Positions 39,462 to 49,230 of a DNA stretch of 64,000 nucleotides are shown here, in pieces. The stretch is from assembly GCF_001438705.1 (NCBI RefSeq), contig NZ_JQBP01000002.1, forward strand, positions 93,805 through 157,804. Direction: 5' to 3'. This stretch comes from Weissella kandleri (GTDB lineage Bacteria; Bacillota; Bacilli; Lactobacillales; Lactobacillaceae). Position 1 is the stretch's first letter, and each line of letters begins with the position of its first letter. The notes beneath the pieces are model-generated. The model was not told where the DNA came from, made no database searches, and saw only the letters and a program-made list of their open reading frames with translations. Both the position numbers and the translations under genes were made by a program.

Positions 39462-39510
39462 AACGTTCGTGGTATGATGGAAAAGAAAATGAGTGTAAAA
39501 GACGAACGTT
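39462..39510. promoter_or_regulatory. Inverted repeat flanking the purR promoter, candidate PurBox pair
   Basis: AACGTTCGT (39462-39470) and ACGAACGTT (39502-39510) are perfect 9-bp inverted arms, 31 bp apart, bracketing an extended -10 (TG-G-TATGAT, 39470-39478). The CGAAC core in opposite orientations is the core of PurBox sequences, and PurR often controls its own gene. Confidence 0.55.
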
Positions 39511-39525
39511 AGGCAGGTAAAAAAG

Positions 39526-40377
39526 ATGAAAACAAGACGGAGTGACCGTTTGGTTGATATGACACGGTATTTAATTGAACATCCGCGAACCTTGGTTTCG
39601 CTCACCAAATTTGCCCGGCAGTATGATTCTGCTAAATCATCTATTTCAGAAGACTTAGCAATCTTGAAACGGACTTTTTGGCAAAATGGGGTTGGCGTTT
39701 TAGAAACGGTTCCTGGGGCTGCTGGTGGAGCGCGCTTTACGCCAGTGACGCGTCTAGATGATGCTAAAATTTTTGTCGATGGATTAGTCAATGAAATTAG
39801 TGATGAAACACGGGTCCTTCCGGGGGGCTATGTTTACTTATCTGATTTACTGGGACAACCTTGGATTTTACAAAAGATCGGGCGACTAATTGCCACCCAG
39901 TATTTAAAAGAACCGATTGATGCGGTGATGACAGCAGCCACTAAAGGAGTACCTGTAGCGCAGGCTGTAGCGAGTGCTTTGAATGTGCCATTTGTCATCG
40001 CGCGCAATGATACCAAAGTTACGGAAGGACCGACGATGTCCGTTAATTATGTGACAGGGCAGGCGAAACGTTTGGAAAAGATGGAATTATCACGACGTTC
40101 GCTGCCTATGGGGTCACGTGTTTTGATTGTTGATGATTTCATGAAAGCCGGGGGAACCATTCGCGGGATGGAAGCCTTGATTAAAGAATTCGAAGGCACT
40201 GTGGCCGGTGTGGCGGTGGTCGTGGAAGGTGAAGTCCAGCGACGAGTGATTGATGAGTATACTTCATTAGTTCACGTGAACACCGATAAAGAGGGCGGAC
40301 TTTTGGATGTACGGGTTGGTAATTTTTCGGAAAAAATTTATGCCCAACACCCTGAGTTAACCACTCCGATGGATTAA
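39526..40377 (+). CDS. purR: Purine operon regulator PurR
   Basis: A 283-aa Gram-positive PurR: an N-terminal winged-helix domain (residues ~1-75, RRSDRLVDMTRYLIEHP) fused to a phosphoribosyltransferase-like domain with the PRPP loop VLIVDDFMKAGGT (~202-214). PRPP is the effector that relieves or alters DNA binding. It lies just upstream of glmU and prs; Prs makes PRPP, so the neighbourhood is metabolically coherent. Confidence 0.95.
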   Translation: MKTRRSDRLVDMTRYLIEHPRTLVSLTKFARQYDSAKSSISEDLAILKRTFWQNGVGVLETVPGAAGGARFTPVTRLDDAKIFVDGLVNEISDETRVLPGGYVYLSDLLGQPWILQKIGRLIATQYLKEPIDAVMTAATKGVPVAQAVASALNVPFVIARNDTKVTEGPTMSVNYVTGQAKRLEKMELSRRSLPMGSRVLIVDDFMKAGGTIRGMEALIKEFEGTVAGVAVVVEGEVQRRVIDEYTSLVHVNTDKEGGLLDVRVGNFSEKIYAQHPELTTPMD

Positions 40378-40417
40378 AAAATTTAAAACAGTAATGAATA
40401 ATTAAGGAGAGAACAAG

Positions 40418-41803
40418 ATGGAACGTTTTAGTATTATTATGGCGGCTGGGAAGGGCACTCGCATGAAGTCAGAACTACCTAAAGTGTTGCACCAAGTAGC
40501 CGGCAAGGCGATGGTTGAATTAGTCTTAGATACTATCTTAGCGGCTGGGGTGAAAGAAGTTGTGACGGTGGTTGGACACGGAGCGAAATTGGTTGCTGAC
40601 CAAATTCACGACCGCTCTCAAGTGGTCGTGCAAGCTGAACAACTAGGGACGGGCCATGCTGTTCAAATGGCCGCGCCGTTGCTAGTGGAAAAGTCTGGTT
40701 CAACTTTAATTGCATCAGGGGATGCTCCTTTATTTACGCAAGCAACTTATGAACAAGCTTTTGCTGCGCATGAGGCGAGTGGAAATGCGGTCACGGTCCT
40801 AACGGCTGATGCGCTAGATCCATTTGGTTATGGACGGGTCATTCGGGATACGCAAGGTGCCGTTTTGCGGATTGTCGAGCAAAAGGATGCTGACGAGCAA
40901 GAAGCAGCCGTACATGAAGTTAATACTGGCGTTTATGTTTTTGATAATCAATTATTATTCCAAGCTTTGAAACTGGTAAATAATGATAATGCACAAGGTG
41001 AGTACTATTTACCCGACACATTAGAAATTTTACGCAATCAAGGCCAGGTTGTCGGTGCTTATCAGATTGCTGACTTTAATGAATCAATGGGAGTAAATGA
41101 TCGGGTTGCGTTGGCTAAGGCAAACCAAGTCTTGCGTGCACGCATTAATGAACAACACATGCGCAACGGGGTGACCTTAATTGACCCAGCGACCACCTAC
41201 ATTGATACTGAGGTTGAAATCGGGGGCGATACGGTGATTGAAGGCAATGTGGTTTTGAAGGGCCAGACTAAGATTGGTAGCCACGTCCATATTACAGCGG
41301 GATCACGTTTAATTGATACTGAGGTATCGGATCAAGTTTTCATTGATAATTCAACGCTAGAGCAAGCAGAAGTGGCAAAAGCAGCTACGATTGGCCCATA
41401 TGCCCACTTACGACCTAAGTCTCAAATTGGAGAGGATGCCCATGTGGGAAATTTTGTAGAAGTGAAAAATGCCCAATTAGGAGCGAATACGAAGGCGGGG
41501 CATTTGACGTACGTTGGAGACGCTACAATAGGGGATGACGTTAATTTGGGCGCCGGAACCGTCTTTGTGAATTATGATGGCAAAAATAAGTTCCATGCTA
41601 ACGTGGGCAATCGAGCTTTCATTGGATCAAACACGAAAATTATTGCGCCAGTGACGATTGCTGAAGAAAGTATTACTGCAGCTGGTTCAACCATTACAAA
41701 TGATGTACCAATTCATGCAATGGGAATTGCACGGGCGAAACAGATAAATAAGGAAGATTTTTGGAAGCGCTTGCCAGTCTCTGAGAAGTTTAATCAACAA
41801 TAA
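40418..41803 (+). CDS. glmU: Bifunctional GlmU: acetyltransferase/uridylyltransferase
   Basis: Makes UDP-N-acetylglucosamine from glucosamine 1-phosphate. The N-terminal uridylyltransferase has [18 protein letters not shown] (~9-26). The C-terminal left-handed beta-helix acetyltransferase shows hexapeptide repeats from ~250 (for example IGPYAHLRP and [10 protein letters not shown]). The 461-aa length is normal. UDP-GlcNAc is also the substrate of MurA encoded ~15 kb downstream. Confidence 0.97.
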   Translation: MERFSIIMAAGKGTRMKSELPKVLHQVAGKAMVELVLDTILAAGVKEVVTVVGHGAKLVADQIHDRSQVVVQAEQLGTGHAVQMAAPLLVEKSGSTLIASGDAPLFTQATYEQAFAAHEASGNAVTVLTADALDPFGYGRVIRDTQGAVLRIVEQKDADEQEAAVHEVNTGVYVFDNQLLFQALKLVNNDNAQGEYYLPDTLEILRNQGQVVGAYQIADFNESMGVNDRVALAKANQVLRARINEQHMRNGVTLIDPATTYIDTEVEIGGDTVIEGNVVLKGQTKIGSHVHITAGSRLIDTEVSDQVFIDNSTLEQAEVAKAATIGPYAHLRPKSQIGEDAHVGNFVEVKNAQLGANTKAGHLTYVGDATIGDDVNLGAGTVFVNYDGKNKFHANVGNRAFIGSNTKIIAPVTIAEESITAAGSTITNDVPIHAMGIARAKQINKEDFWKRLPVSEKFNQQ

Positions 41804-41817
41804 TTGGCTTTTTAAAG

Positions 41818-41846
41818 TTGAGAAATGTTGCTAAAAACGTTAAACT
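41818..41846 (+). promoter_or_regulatory. Promoter of prs
   Basis: TTGAGA (41818-41823), a 17-bp spacer and TAAACT (41841-41846), 15 bp after the glmU stop. Confidence 0.6.
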
Positions 41847-41901
41847 TAAATGTATAGATAAACATTTAATTAGAAAAATAAGAGTGGTCTTGGAGGAAAA
41901 A

Positions 41902-42891
41902 ATGGCGAAATATGCAGATTCGCATTTAAAAGTATTTTCGTTGAGTGGGAACCGTCCCCTGGCAGAAAAAATTGCTGATTCAATTGGTGTAGAATTATCA
42001 AATATTAACATTGCGCGTTTTTCAGATGGTGAAATTCAGATTAATATAGAAGAATCAGTTCGAGGAGATAATGTATATGTCATTCAATCGACATCGGCTC
42101 CGGTCAATGATAATTTAATGGAATTATTGATTATGATTGACGCATTACGGCGCGCAAGTGCCAAAACAATTAATGTCGTAATGCCATACTATGGATATGC
42201 ACGCCAAGATCGTAAAGCTCGTTCGCGGGAACCAATTACCGCTAAGTTAGTAGCTAATATGTTAGAAACTGTCGGTGCCACTCGGGTTTTGGCTCTTGAT
42301 TTGCACGCTGCGCAGATTCAAGGCTTCTTTGATATTCCTGTTGATCATATGGCTGGATCAGCCAAATTAGCGGACTACCTCTTAACGAGTGGAATTGCTA
42401 ATGAGAATACCATCGTGGTTTCACCAGATCATGGTGGTGTGACACGCGCGCGGGCTTTAGCTGAATTATTAGGCTCGAGTGAACCAATTGCGATTATTGA
42501 TAAGCGCCGGCCCAAAGCCAATGTGGCTCAAATTATGAACATTATTGGGGATGTAAAAGGTAAACGGGCCATCATGATTGATGATATGATTGATACCGGT
42601 GGAACGATTGCTAAAGGGGCACAAAAGTTGAAAGACGAAGGGGCCAGTGAAGTATACGTCGTCGCGACCCATGCTGTGTTCTCATCGGATGCGGTTGAAA
42701 ATTTGCAAAATTCAGTCTTTGAAAAGGTGATTGTCACTGATTCGATTGATTTGCCAGAAGATAAGAAATTCTCTAAGTTGGTCCAAGTGACGGTAGCTGA
42801 TTTAATTGCGGAAGCGATTGTCCGAATTAATGAAAATCGTGCGGTTTCGCCAATGTTTAAGCAACGTTTTAATAGCGCCAATACGCGATAA
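41902..42891 (+). CDS. prs: Ribose-phosphate pyrophosphokinase
   Basis: Makes PRPP from ribose 5-phosphate and ATP. The 329-aa class I enzyme has the ATP flexible loop [18 protein letters not shown] (~101-118), the divalent-cation stretch [12 protein letters not shown] (~136-147) and the PRPP-binding loop [13 protein letters not shown] (~229-241). ATG 41902 stands behind TTGGAGGA; the frame is open upstream but the extra residues would overlap the promoter. Confidence 0.97.
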   Translation: MAKYADSHLKVFSLSGNRPLAEKIADSIGVELSNINIARFSDGEIQINIEESVRGDNVYVIQSTSAPVNDNLMELLIMIDALRRASAKTINVVMPYYGYARQDRKARSREPITAKLVANMLETVGATRVLALDLHAAQIQGFFDIPVDHMAGSAKLADYLLTSGIANENTIVVSPDHGGVTRARALAELLGSSEPIAIIDKRRPKANVAQIMNIIGDVKGKRAIMIDDMIDTGGTIAKGAQKLKDEGASEVYVVATHAVFSSDAVENLQNSVFEKVIVTDSIDLPEDKKFSKLVQVTVADLIAEAIVRINENRAVSPMFKQRFNSANTR

Positions 42892-42898
42892 TTAATTT

Positions 42899-42925
42899 AA
42901 AGTCGGGCAACCGGCTTTATTTTTT
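42899..42925 (+). terminator. Intrinsic terminator of prs
   Basis: AAAGTCGG / CCGGCTTT around a GCAA loop with one G.T pair, then ATTTTTT. Confidence 0.85.
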
Positions 42926-42983
42926 ATTGAAACTGACCGAATTAGTTGTGATGATGTTAATTGGAGACTAAGGCGAATTAGTG

Positions 42984-43012
42984 TTGTCGGCTAGATTAAA
43001 TGATGGTATACT
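42984..43012 (+). promoter_or_regulatory. Promoter of rpsF-ssb-rpsR
   Basis: TTGTCG (42984-42989), a 17-bp spacer and TATACT (43007-43012), with TG one base before the -10. Confidence 0.75.
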
Positions 43013-43018
43013 AATCAA

Positions 43019-43095
43019 ATGTGAGTGACACCAATTCATCGGTGGGCTCCTTGCCGGCATTTGGATCGGCCATAGACCAAAAGGAGGAAACTATT
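43019..43095 (+). promoter_or_regulatory. rpsF leader with anti-Shine-Dalgarno sequence
   Basis: The ~77-nt leader contains CTCCTT (43047-43052), complementary to the AAGGAG ribosome-binding site (43081-43086). Between them GCCG / CGGC can pair. S6:S18 autoregulatory leaders with a CCG-containing hairpin are known in Firmicutes; this position and layout fit such an element. Confidence 0.5.
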
Positions 43096-43395
43096 ATGTA
43101 CGAACTGACTTATATCGTTCGCCCTGACATTGATGCTGAAGCTAAGACTGCTTTGGTTGAGCGTTTTGACGCTATTTTGAAGGACAACGGAGCAACTATT
43201 GCTGAATCAAAAGATTGGGCAACACGTCGTTTTGCTTATGAGATTGCTGGATATCATGAAGGTACTTACCACATTGTTAACTTCACTGCTGAAGATGACA
43301 AAGCGATCAACGAATTTGATCGTTTGGCTAAGATTTCAGATGACATCTTGCGTCACATGGTTGTTACACGCGAAGTTAATTCAGAAGTAAAGTAA
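43096..43395 (+). CDS. rpsF: 30S ribosomal protein S6
   Basis: S6, 99 aa, [17 protein letters not shown] and so on, with [10 protein letters not shown] in the centre. It binds S18 in the 30S platform. ATG 43096 follows AAAGGAGGAAA; an open frame upstream is leader sequence. First gene of rpsF-ssb-rpsR. Confidence 0.98.
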   Translation: MYELTYIVRPDIDAEAKTALVERFDAILKDNGATIAESKDWATRRFAYEIAGYHEGTYHIVNFTAEDDKAINEFDRLAKISDDILRHMVVTREVNSEVK

Positions 43396-43439
43396 TTAAC
43401 AATTTCGTTTTATTGGATTAGGATGAAAGGAGACTCTGT

Positions 43440-44000
43440 ATGAATCGAGTGGTACTAGTTGGACGGTTGGCACGGGATGTTGAGTTGCGTTATACCCAAT
43501 CTGGAACAGCGGTTGGATCGTTTTCGATTGCCGTTGATCGTCGTCGTACGAACCAAAATGGGGAGCGCGAGACTGATTTTATCAATGCAACCATTTGGTC
43601 AAAAGCGGCTGAAAATTTTGCTAATTTTGTTTCAAAGGGTTCACGAGTGGCCATCGAAGGACGACTACAAACTAGTAGTTACCAAAATCAACAAGGCCAG
43701 ACGGTTTATCGTACAGAAGTCATTGTTGAAAACTTTGATTTATTAGAAACGCGCGCCGAATCGGAAGCTCGTAAAGCGAATGCAGGTGGGAATCAATATC
43801 AAGGTAATAACCAAGGTAATTTTCAATCAGCACCCGCCAATGGGAATCCTTTTGGAACGCCAAATGATAATAATGCAGGTAATGTTTATGGTGGGGCTGG
43901 TAATAACAGCAGCAATGCGAGTCAAGCTCCCGCTAACAATAATACACCATTCAGTGGGGGTCAAGAAATTGACATCGCTGATGATGATCTACCATTCTAA
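43440..44000 (+). CDS. ssb: Single-stranded DNA-binding protein
   Basis: SSB, 186 aa: an N-terminal OB fold (MNRVVLVGRLARDVELRYTQSG, residues 1-~105, key part VVLVGRLARDVE), then a flexible Asn/Gln/Gly-rich linker, and the acidic protein-binding tip DDDLPF. It has the usual place between rpsF and rpsR. Confidence 0.98.
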   Translation: MNRVVLVGRLARDVELRYTQSGTAVGSFSIAVDRRRTNQNGERETDFINATIWSKAAENFANFVSKGSRVAIEGRLQTSSYQNQQGQTVYRTEVIVENFDLLETRAESEARKANAGGNQYQGNNQGNFQSAPANGNPFGTPNDNNAGNVYGGAGNNSSNASQAPANNNTPFSGGQEIDIADDDLPF

Positions 44001-44037
44001 TTTGCGTCAAACAAGAATATCTTAGGAGGAATTCATC

Positions 44038-44280
44038 ATGGTACAACAACGTCGTAATGGCGGACCTCGTCGCCGTCGGAAGGTTGACTTTATCGCAGCC
44101 AACCACATCGAGTACGTGGACTACAAGGACACAGAATTGTTGGAACGTTTCATCTCAGAACGCGGTAAGATTTTGCCACGTCGTGTGACTGGAACTTCAG
44201 CAAAGAACCAACGTAAGATTACTACGGCAATCAAGCGGGCCCGGATCATGGGACTTTTGCCATTCGTTGCAGAAGACTAA
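44038..44280 (+). CDS. rpsR: 30S ribosomal protein S18
   Basis: S18, 80 aa, rich in Arg and Lys, with [20 protein letters not shown] and the conserved [25 protein letters not shown]. It ends the operon. Confidence 0.98.
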   Translation: MVQQRRNGGPRRRRKVDFIAANHIEYVDYKDTELLERFISERGKILPRRVTGTSAKNQRKITTAIKRARIMGLLPFVAED

Positions 44281-44286
44281 TATGAG

Positions 44287-44320
44287 AAACGACAATCTTA
44301 ACTTAGGTTGTCGTTTTTTT
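44287..44320 (+). terminator. Intrinsic terminator of rpsR
   Basis: Stem AAACGACAA / TTGTCGTTT with a 12-nt loop and seven T. Confidence 0.9.
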
Positions 44321-44326
44321 GTTGTT

Positions 44327-44355
44327 TTGATAACGAATCGTAAGCATGTTATAAT
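44327..44355 (+). promoter_or_regulatory. Promoter of walR
   Basis: TTGATA (44327-44332), a 17-bp spacer and TATAAT (44350-44355). Confidence 0.8.
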
Positions 44356-44391
44356 AATGTAATATTAGGGCACCGTGGAGGAGTATACATA

Positions 44392-45096
44392 ATGAGTAAG
44401 ATTTTAGTCGTGGATGATGAAAAACCGATTTCAGATATTATCAAATTTAATTTGACTAAGGAAGGTTACGATGTCGTAATCGCAATGGATGGACGAGAAG
44501 CACTTGATAAGTTTGAGAGCGAAAGTCCTGACTTAGTTTTGTTAGATCAAATGTTACCAGAAATTGATGGGACTGAAGTGTTGCGGCAAATTCGTGCAAC
44601 TTCACAAGTACCTGTAATTATGGTTACGGCCAAGGATTCTGAGATTGATAAGGTACTGGGTCTTGAAATGGGGGCGGATGACTATGTCACCAAGCCTTTT
44701 TCAAATCGGGAACTTTTGGCGCGTATTAAAGCGAACTTACGACGTCGGGATGCAGCGGGTTCTACAGCGGCGGAAGACCGTGATTCAGATGAAATTCGTA
44801 TTGGTGACTTGGTGATTCATCCTGAGGCTTACATGGTGACCAAAGACGGTAAAGATATTGAGTTAACCCACCGTGAATTTGAGTTATTATCACATTTAGC
44901 TAAGCATATCGGGCAAGTGATGACTCGTGATGATTTGCTACAAACGGTGTGGGGGTTTGATTATTTTGGTGATGTACGCACGGTCGATGTAACGGTGCGC
45001 CGGATTCGAGAAAAAATTGAAGATACCCCAAGTCATCCTCAAATTTTAATGACGCGCCGCGGAGTCGGATATTACTTAAAAAATAATGATGATTAA
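44392..45096 (+). CDS. walR: Response regulator WalR
   Basis: OmpR-family response regulator (234 aa) of the essential WalRK system controlling cell-wall turnover. The receiver domain has the acidic pair Asp8-Asp9, phosphorylation site Asp52 (LLDQMLP) and Lys in VTKPF. The winged-helix DNA-binding domain spans ~133-232 and carries [17 protein letters not shown]. First gene of walRK-HIJ-htrA. Confidence 0.97.
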   Translation: MSKILVVDDEKPISDIIKFNLTKEGYDVVIAMDGREALDKFESESPDLVLLDQMLPEIDGTEVLRQIRATSQVPVIMVTAKDSEIDKVLGLEMGADDYVTKPFSNRELLARIKANLRRRDAAGSTAAEDRDSDEIRIGDLVIHPEAYMVTKDGKDIELTHREFELLSHLAKHIGQVMTRDDLLQTVWGFDYFGDVRTVDVTVRRIREKIEDTPSHPQILMTRRGVGYYLKNNDD

Positions 45097-45108
45097 AATT
45101 GCTGATTG

Positions 45109-45142
45109 AAACGATTGATCCTAAAAGGACCAGTCGTTTTTT
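45109..45142 (+). terminator. Hairpin terminator between walR and walK
   Basis: A 14-bp stem with one mismatch (AAACGATTGATCCT / AGGACCAGTCGTTT) closes a 3-nt loop, followed by further T. It should lower read-through from walR into walK. Confidence 0.75.
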
Positions 45143-45154
45143 AGTAGCACGTTC

Positions 45155-45163
45155 TGCTATAAT
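45155..45163 (+). promoter_or_regulatory. Extended -10 promoter of walK
   Basis: TG-C-TATAAT just after the terminator, 60 bp before the walK start. No clear -35. Confidence 0.55.
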
Positions 45164-45222
45164 TGAAAACAGATATTAAAACATTAGGTTAGGTCCTAGT
45201 GAACAGGAAATGAGGGTTAGTT

Positions 45223-47100
45223 GTGCCGAAAAAGATTAAATTTTTCTCGTCAATTTATTTTAAAAATGCATTAGTTTTTGCGTTAACTTTGTTGGTGACG
45301 TTAGAAGTAATCGGGGTCTTTTTTATAAAACAATTGGAACGCTCGAGTCTGACTAGTTTTCGTCAACAAATTGGATTGCCAGCCTATGTGACTGATCAAT
45401 TAACGCAACAGTTGTCTGGGAAAAAGATTTCAGAAAGTAATGCAAATATTCATAACACACTCTCGGTCGTAAATAATGTGATGATTAGCGAGATTGAAGT
45501 CATTGATACGAAGGGGATTGTGCGAGGTACGAGTGATATTAATAACCAAGATTTAGTGGGGCAAAAGTCGACGGACCGTAATTTGCGCGCGGCAGCCTTA
45601 AATCAAAATTATACCAAAAGTCGAATTGAGCAAGTTGGTGGGACGCGGTATCAATTGGTGGTGAGGCCCCTAACTAATGATGAAAACGGAAATAGCCAAA
45701 CGGTGGGGGCGCTTTTAGTCAAGGGAAATTTGGAAAGCGTCTATGATAATTTGAAACGGATTGCTTTGATTTTTCTCTCAGCCACTTTTATGGCCCTTAT
45801 TTTAGGGGTTGCAATGGCTTTGGTGATTGCCCGGGCTTTGACTAAGCCGATTTCTGATATTAGTGAACGAACGGTGCGAATTGCAGAAGGCGATTATTCT
45901 GGAAGTTTGTCGATTAAAGCAAACGATGAAATTGGGCAACTAGCTGAAAATGTTAATTTGTTAGCTCAGCGGATTGAAGAGACTACCAATACGCAAGAAT
46001 TGGAACGCCAGCGGTTGGATTCGGTGTTGGAAAACATGACAGATGGTGTGATTGCAGCAGATCGACGGGGGACGATTAATTTAATTAACCCCGCTGCTTT
46101 AAAAATGTTGCGCGTTAGTGATGAAAATTCCGTGTTAGGGAAATATGTCTTAGACGTTTTGCGCTTGAGTAGTTACTATCAACTGCGGGAATTTTTTGAA
46201 AATAAGGATAATATCCTTTTGAATTTTAGTGATGATCAAACCGATGAAGTTTTGAAAGTGAATAGTGCCCAGATTCAACGCGAGTCAGGATTTATTTCGG
46301 GAATGGTTATTGTGTTGCATGATGTGACGGAGGAACAACGGACAAATGCGGAACGGCGCGAATTTGTTTCCAATGTTTCGCACGAATTGCGGACGCCACT
46401 GACCTCAGTTAAGTCATATATTGATGCACTGCAAGAAGGTGCCATTGGTGATTCAGAATTAGCCCCTCAATTCTTAAAAGTGGTGCAGTCGGAAACAGAA
46501 CGCATGATTAATATGATTAATGATCTATTGGAGTTATCGCGGATGGACCAGGGAACGAATGATTTAGCCTTAGAATCAGTGAGTCTCGGCGCCCTCTTTA
46601 ATTATATTTTAGATCGGTTTGACATGATTATTAGCGGTCGCAAGCCGGATCAAAAGCAATATACGATTAAGCGGGAAATTCCAGAAACGGATGTATGGGT
46701 TGAAGTTGACCCTTCTAAGTTTACCCAAGTCTTAGATAATTTAATTAATAATGCGATTAAATATTCACCCGATGGCGGTGTAATCACGGCGGCGATGGTG
46801 ATTGAAACACAAGAAGTCATCATTGCGATTAGTGACCAAGGGTTAGGAATTCCAGCCAAGGATTTAGATCGGGTCTTTGGTCGGTTCTTCCGTGTCGATA
46901 AAGCCCGCTCCCGCGCACAAGGTGGGACTGGGTTAGGTTTGGCGATTGCTAAAGAAATTGTCGAATATCTACACGGTCGGATCTGGGTTGAATCAAAAGA
47001 AGGTCAAGGATCGACCTTTAAGATAGCATTGCCATATACCTTAGAAGCAGATTTGGAGGATGATTGGGGGGAACCAGATGCATTGGAAGAAAAAGCTTAA
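45223..47100 (+). CDS. walK: Sensor histidine kinase WalK
   Basis: Membrane kinase of 625 aa partnering WalR. There is a transmembrane helix at ~10-33, an extracytoplasmic Cache-like sensor (~35-178), a second helix at ~180-205, HAMP (~206-255), PAS (~260-370), then HisKA with the phosphoacceptor His387 in NVSHELRTPLTSV and the ATPase domain (NNAIKYSP, DQGLGIP, GGTGLGLAI). It starts with GTG behind TGAGGG. The walH start lies inside its 3' end. Confidence 0.97.
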   Translation: MPKKIKFFSSIYFKNALVFALTLLVTLEVIGVFFIKQLERSSLTSFRQQIGLPAYVTDQLTQQLSGKKISESNANIHNTLSVVNNVMISEIEVIDTKGIVRGTSDINNQDLVGQKSTDRNLRAAALNQNYTKSRIEQVGGTRYQLVVRPLTNDENGNSQTVGALLVKGNLESVYDNLKRIALIFLSATFMALILGVAMALVIARALTKPISDISERTVRIAEGDYSGSLSIKANDEIGQLAENVNLLAQRIEETTNTQELERQRLDSVLENMTDGVIAADRRGTINLINPAALKMLRVSDENSVLGKYVLDVLRLSSYYQLREFFENKDNILLNFSDDQTDEVLKVNSAQIQRESGFISGMVIVLHDVTEEQRTNAERREFVSNVSHELRTPLTSVKSYIDALQEGAIGDSELAPQFLKVVQSETERMINMINDLLELSRMDQGTNDLALESVSLGALFNYILDRFDMIISGRKPDQKQYTIKREIPETDVWVEVDPSKFTQVLDNLINNAIKYSPDGGVITAAMVIETQEVIIAISDQGLGIPAKDLDRVFGRFFRVDKARSRAQGGTGLGLAIAKEIVEYLHGRIWVESKEGQGSTFKIALPYTLEADLEDDWGEPDALEEKA

Positions 47101-48382
47101 AACGGACTACCGTGAAGGCGGGCTAATATTATTTTTAGTCATTTTAGTGTTATTAAGCCTATTTCTTTCGGGATGGATTTGGGTTCAAAAAGTTAACCAA
47201 AAAGGAGTTAATCCCGTTACGCAAAAAGATGAAACGTCGGTGGTAGCGACGCGAGATGCCAACTTAAGTCAATTGTTGGTTGTCAACCAATCGGGGGTGC
47301 CTTACTTAGTTAATGATGGCCGGGCTGATTTAACCAAAATCATTAATATTATGAGCAATTGGCAGTTGGGAAAACCTGAGGTAGATACGTATACGCCTCA
47401 GAAATTCGTGCAGGAGATGAAACTTCCAGATACGATTCTGATGGCTTATGCCAACCCTGTGTCTGGGAAATTAGTTGGAAAAACTTTTGGCGATAAAATG
47501 TTTATGGCCGGTGTGGATGGAATTAAATATATTCAGTTATCCACAACGGATCAGGATAAAAGTATTCAATTCTTTGATGAAGGTCGGCGTAAAATTTATC
47601 GTTTTCCGTTGGTGCAAAGTAATGACAAAATTAAACACCTGAAATTAAATGCGGAGCGCGGCCGGGTTGATTTAACATATCAAAAGTATCAAGTACAGCT
47701 AACACGTTTAGAGACTACCAAGATTAAGATTCGCTCATATTTGATTGAAACTGAGACCCCGGATAATGTGGCTGATCGACTTTTTGATGAAAAAGAATAT
47801 ACCCAGCGTCAAGATGATGAAAAGCAGCGTGGTATCTATAATGATGGAACCCGCCGGCAATTGATTGATAATAGGGTGCAAGGCTGCTATCGTTATGATT
47901 ATTATCCGAAGCAAAAAGTACCGATGAATCAATTTGATAAACGGAGTGATTTGGCCAACTTATTAATCAATGAAGTTTATAATGATGAAAGTATGCCGTA
48001 CGTTCGCCATTATGGTCAAGGAAATACTTTAGTTTACCGCCCTTATATTGATAATTTGCCAGTTTTTAGTGATGAAGATTATGGGGTTTTGAAGTTTAAT
48101 CTTTTAAATGATCAACATTTGCAGATTGATTTTTCAAAATATGTCTTAAGGGTGCCTTTGCCGATTTCTAAGGAACGCGAAGTGACAATGGGATCTTGGC
48201 CTGGCGTCAAACGGCAATTGGTCAATGCGAATTTTGATGTTACGCAAATTCAAGATTGGATGTTGGGTTATGAATGGACCGGTGATGAAAAACACCAAGT
48301 GGCTAAGCTTGAACCGCATTGGTTTATTCAATTGAAAGACGGTGAATGGTACCCAGTCGAAACGTATTTGAAAGGGGTATAA
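47078..48382 (+). CDS. walH: WalRK regulator WalH (YycH)
   Basis: A membrane-anchored accessory protein (434 aa) that with WalI modulates WalK. One N-terminal transmembrane helix (~17-38) is followed by an extracytoplasmic domain. ATG 47078 follows a GGGGGG stretch by six bases; the ATG at 47060 directly abuts its GGAGG and is less likely. Sequence identity in this family is low, so the call rests mainly on size, topology and position after walK. Confidence 0.88.
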   Translation: MHWKKKLKTDYREGGLILFLVILVLLSLFLSGWIWVQKVNQKGVNPVTQKDETSVVATRDANLSQLLVVNQSGVPYLVNDGRADLTKIINIMSNWQLGKPEVDTYTPQKFVQEMKLPDTILMAYANPVSGKLVGKTFGDKMFMAGVDGIKYIQLSTTDQDKSIQFFDEGRRKIYRFPLVQSNDKIKHLKLNAERGRVDLTYQKYQVQLTRLETTKIKIRSYLIETETPDNVADRLFDEKEYTQRQDDEKQRGIYNDGTRRQLIDNRVQGCYRYDYYPKQKVPMNQFDKRSDLANLLINEVYNDESMPYVRHYGQGNTLVYRPYIDNLPVFSDEDYGVLKFNLLNDQHLQIDFSKYVLRVPLPISKEREVTMGSWPGVKRQLVNANFDVTQIQDWMLGYEWTGDEKHQVAKLEPHWFIQLKDGEWYPVETYLKGV

Positions 48383-48383
48383 G

Positions 48384-49202
48384 ATGGATTTAAAAAAAGT
48401 TACACGTGTTTTTATTTTAATCTTCATCTTAATCGACCTTTTTTTAGGGGGCCAAATTGTGCAAAGGGCTATCCAAAATCGGCATAACGAAGGTGCTGGG
48501 GCGGCATTCAGTAATATGGACCTCGATAATATTAGCTATGGTAAATTACGCCAAAAACGATCAGTTGGTGATTATTTAGGTGGCGATTATGAATTGGCGA
48601 CTTGGGCTGGAAGCGAAGCACGGCAAGGTTTGACTGCTGTTAAGACGGTAAATCATGCTGATAAGCAAATGTTGACGGCTGAGCTTAAACAACCTCGACA
48701 GCTTTCCAAAAATAGGTTTCAACAACGAAAACAACTTGAAAGTCTCTTACAAGACCCAGAATATTTTATTCATGGTGACCAATACGTTTATAATGAAAAT
48801 GTGACACATGTTGTGAATCAAAATAAAAATTTTGATATGGTTTTGTGCTTTCAACAAAAGCTCTTTCAAGATAATCAAACAATGGGTGGGGTCGGACGGT
48901 TGGAACTGATATTAAATCAAAAGCATCAGTTGGTCGGCTATCGGCAAAGTTATGTGCAAAATGTTCAGAAATTACGGAACTCCGTTGAAACTATCTCGCA
49001 AGAGGCGGCGGTGATTGCATTGTATCAGAATAATGAATTGCCAAATGGTTCGAAAATTATTTGGAGTCAGTTGCATTATGGTCGTTTAATGGTGGTTAAT
49101 CATGATGTGGTCATGGTTCCCATTTGGTTTGTTTCGGTTCAAGATGGTGCCAAGCAGACGGTTTTAAAAGTCAATGCGATTGATGGCACCTTGATTAAGT
49201 GA
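48384..49202 (+). CDS. walI: WalRK regulator WalI (YycI)
   Basis: A 272-aa protein with an N-terminal helix (~9-28) and an extracytoplasmic YycI-type domain ending VLKVNAIDGTLIK. Its start is one base after the walH stop. In Bacillus WalH and WalI form a complex with WalK in the membrane. Confidence 0.88.
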   Translation: MDLKKVTRVFILIFILIDLFLGGQIVQRAIQNRHNEGAGAAFSNMDLDNISYGKLRQKRSVGDYLGGDYELATWAGSEARQGLTAVKTVNHADKQMLTAELKQPRQLSKNRFQQRKQLESLLQDPEYFIHGDQYVYNENVTHVVNQNKNFDMVLCFQQKLFQDNQTMGGVGRLELILNQKHQLVGYRQSYVQNVQKLRNSVETISQEAAVIALYQNNELPNGSKIIWSQLHYGRLMVVNHDVVMVPIWFVSVQDGAKQTVLKVNAIDGTLIK

Positions 49203-49230
49203 GTTATGAAAAGTAGAAAAGAGGGAAATT

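Noticed and set aside
43021-43095. N-terminal extension of S6
   Set aside because: The bases belong to the untranslated leader; the strong RBS lies before 43096.
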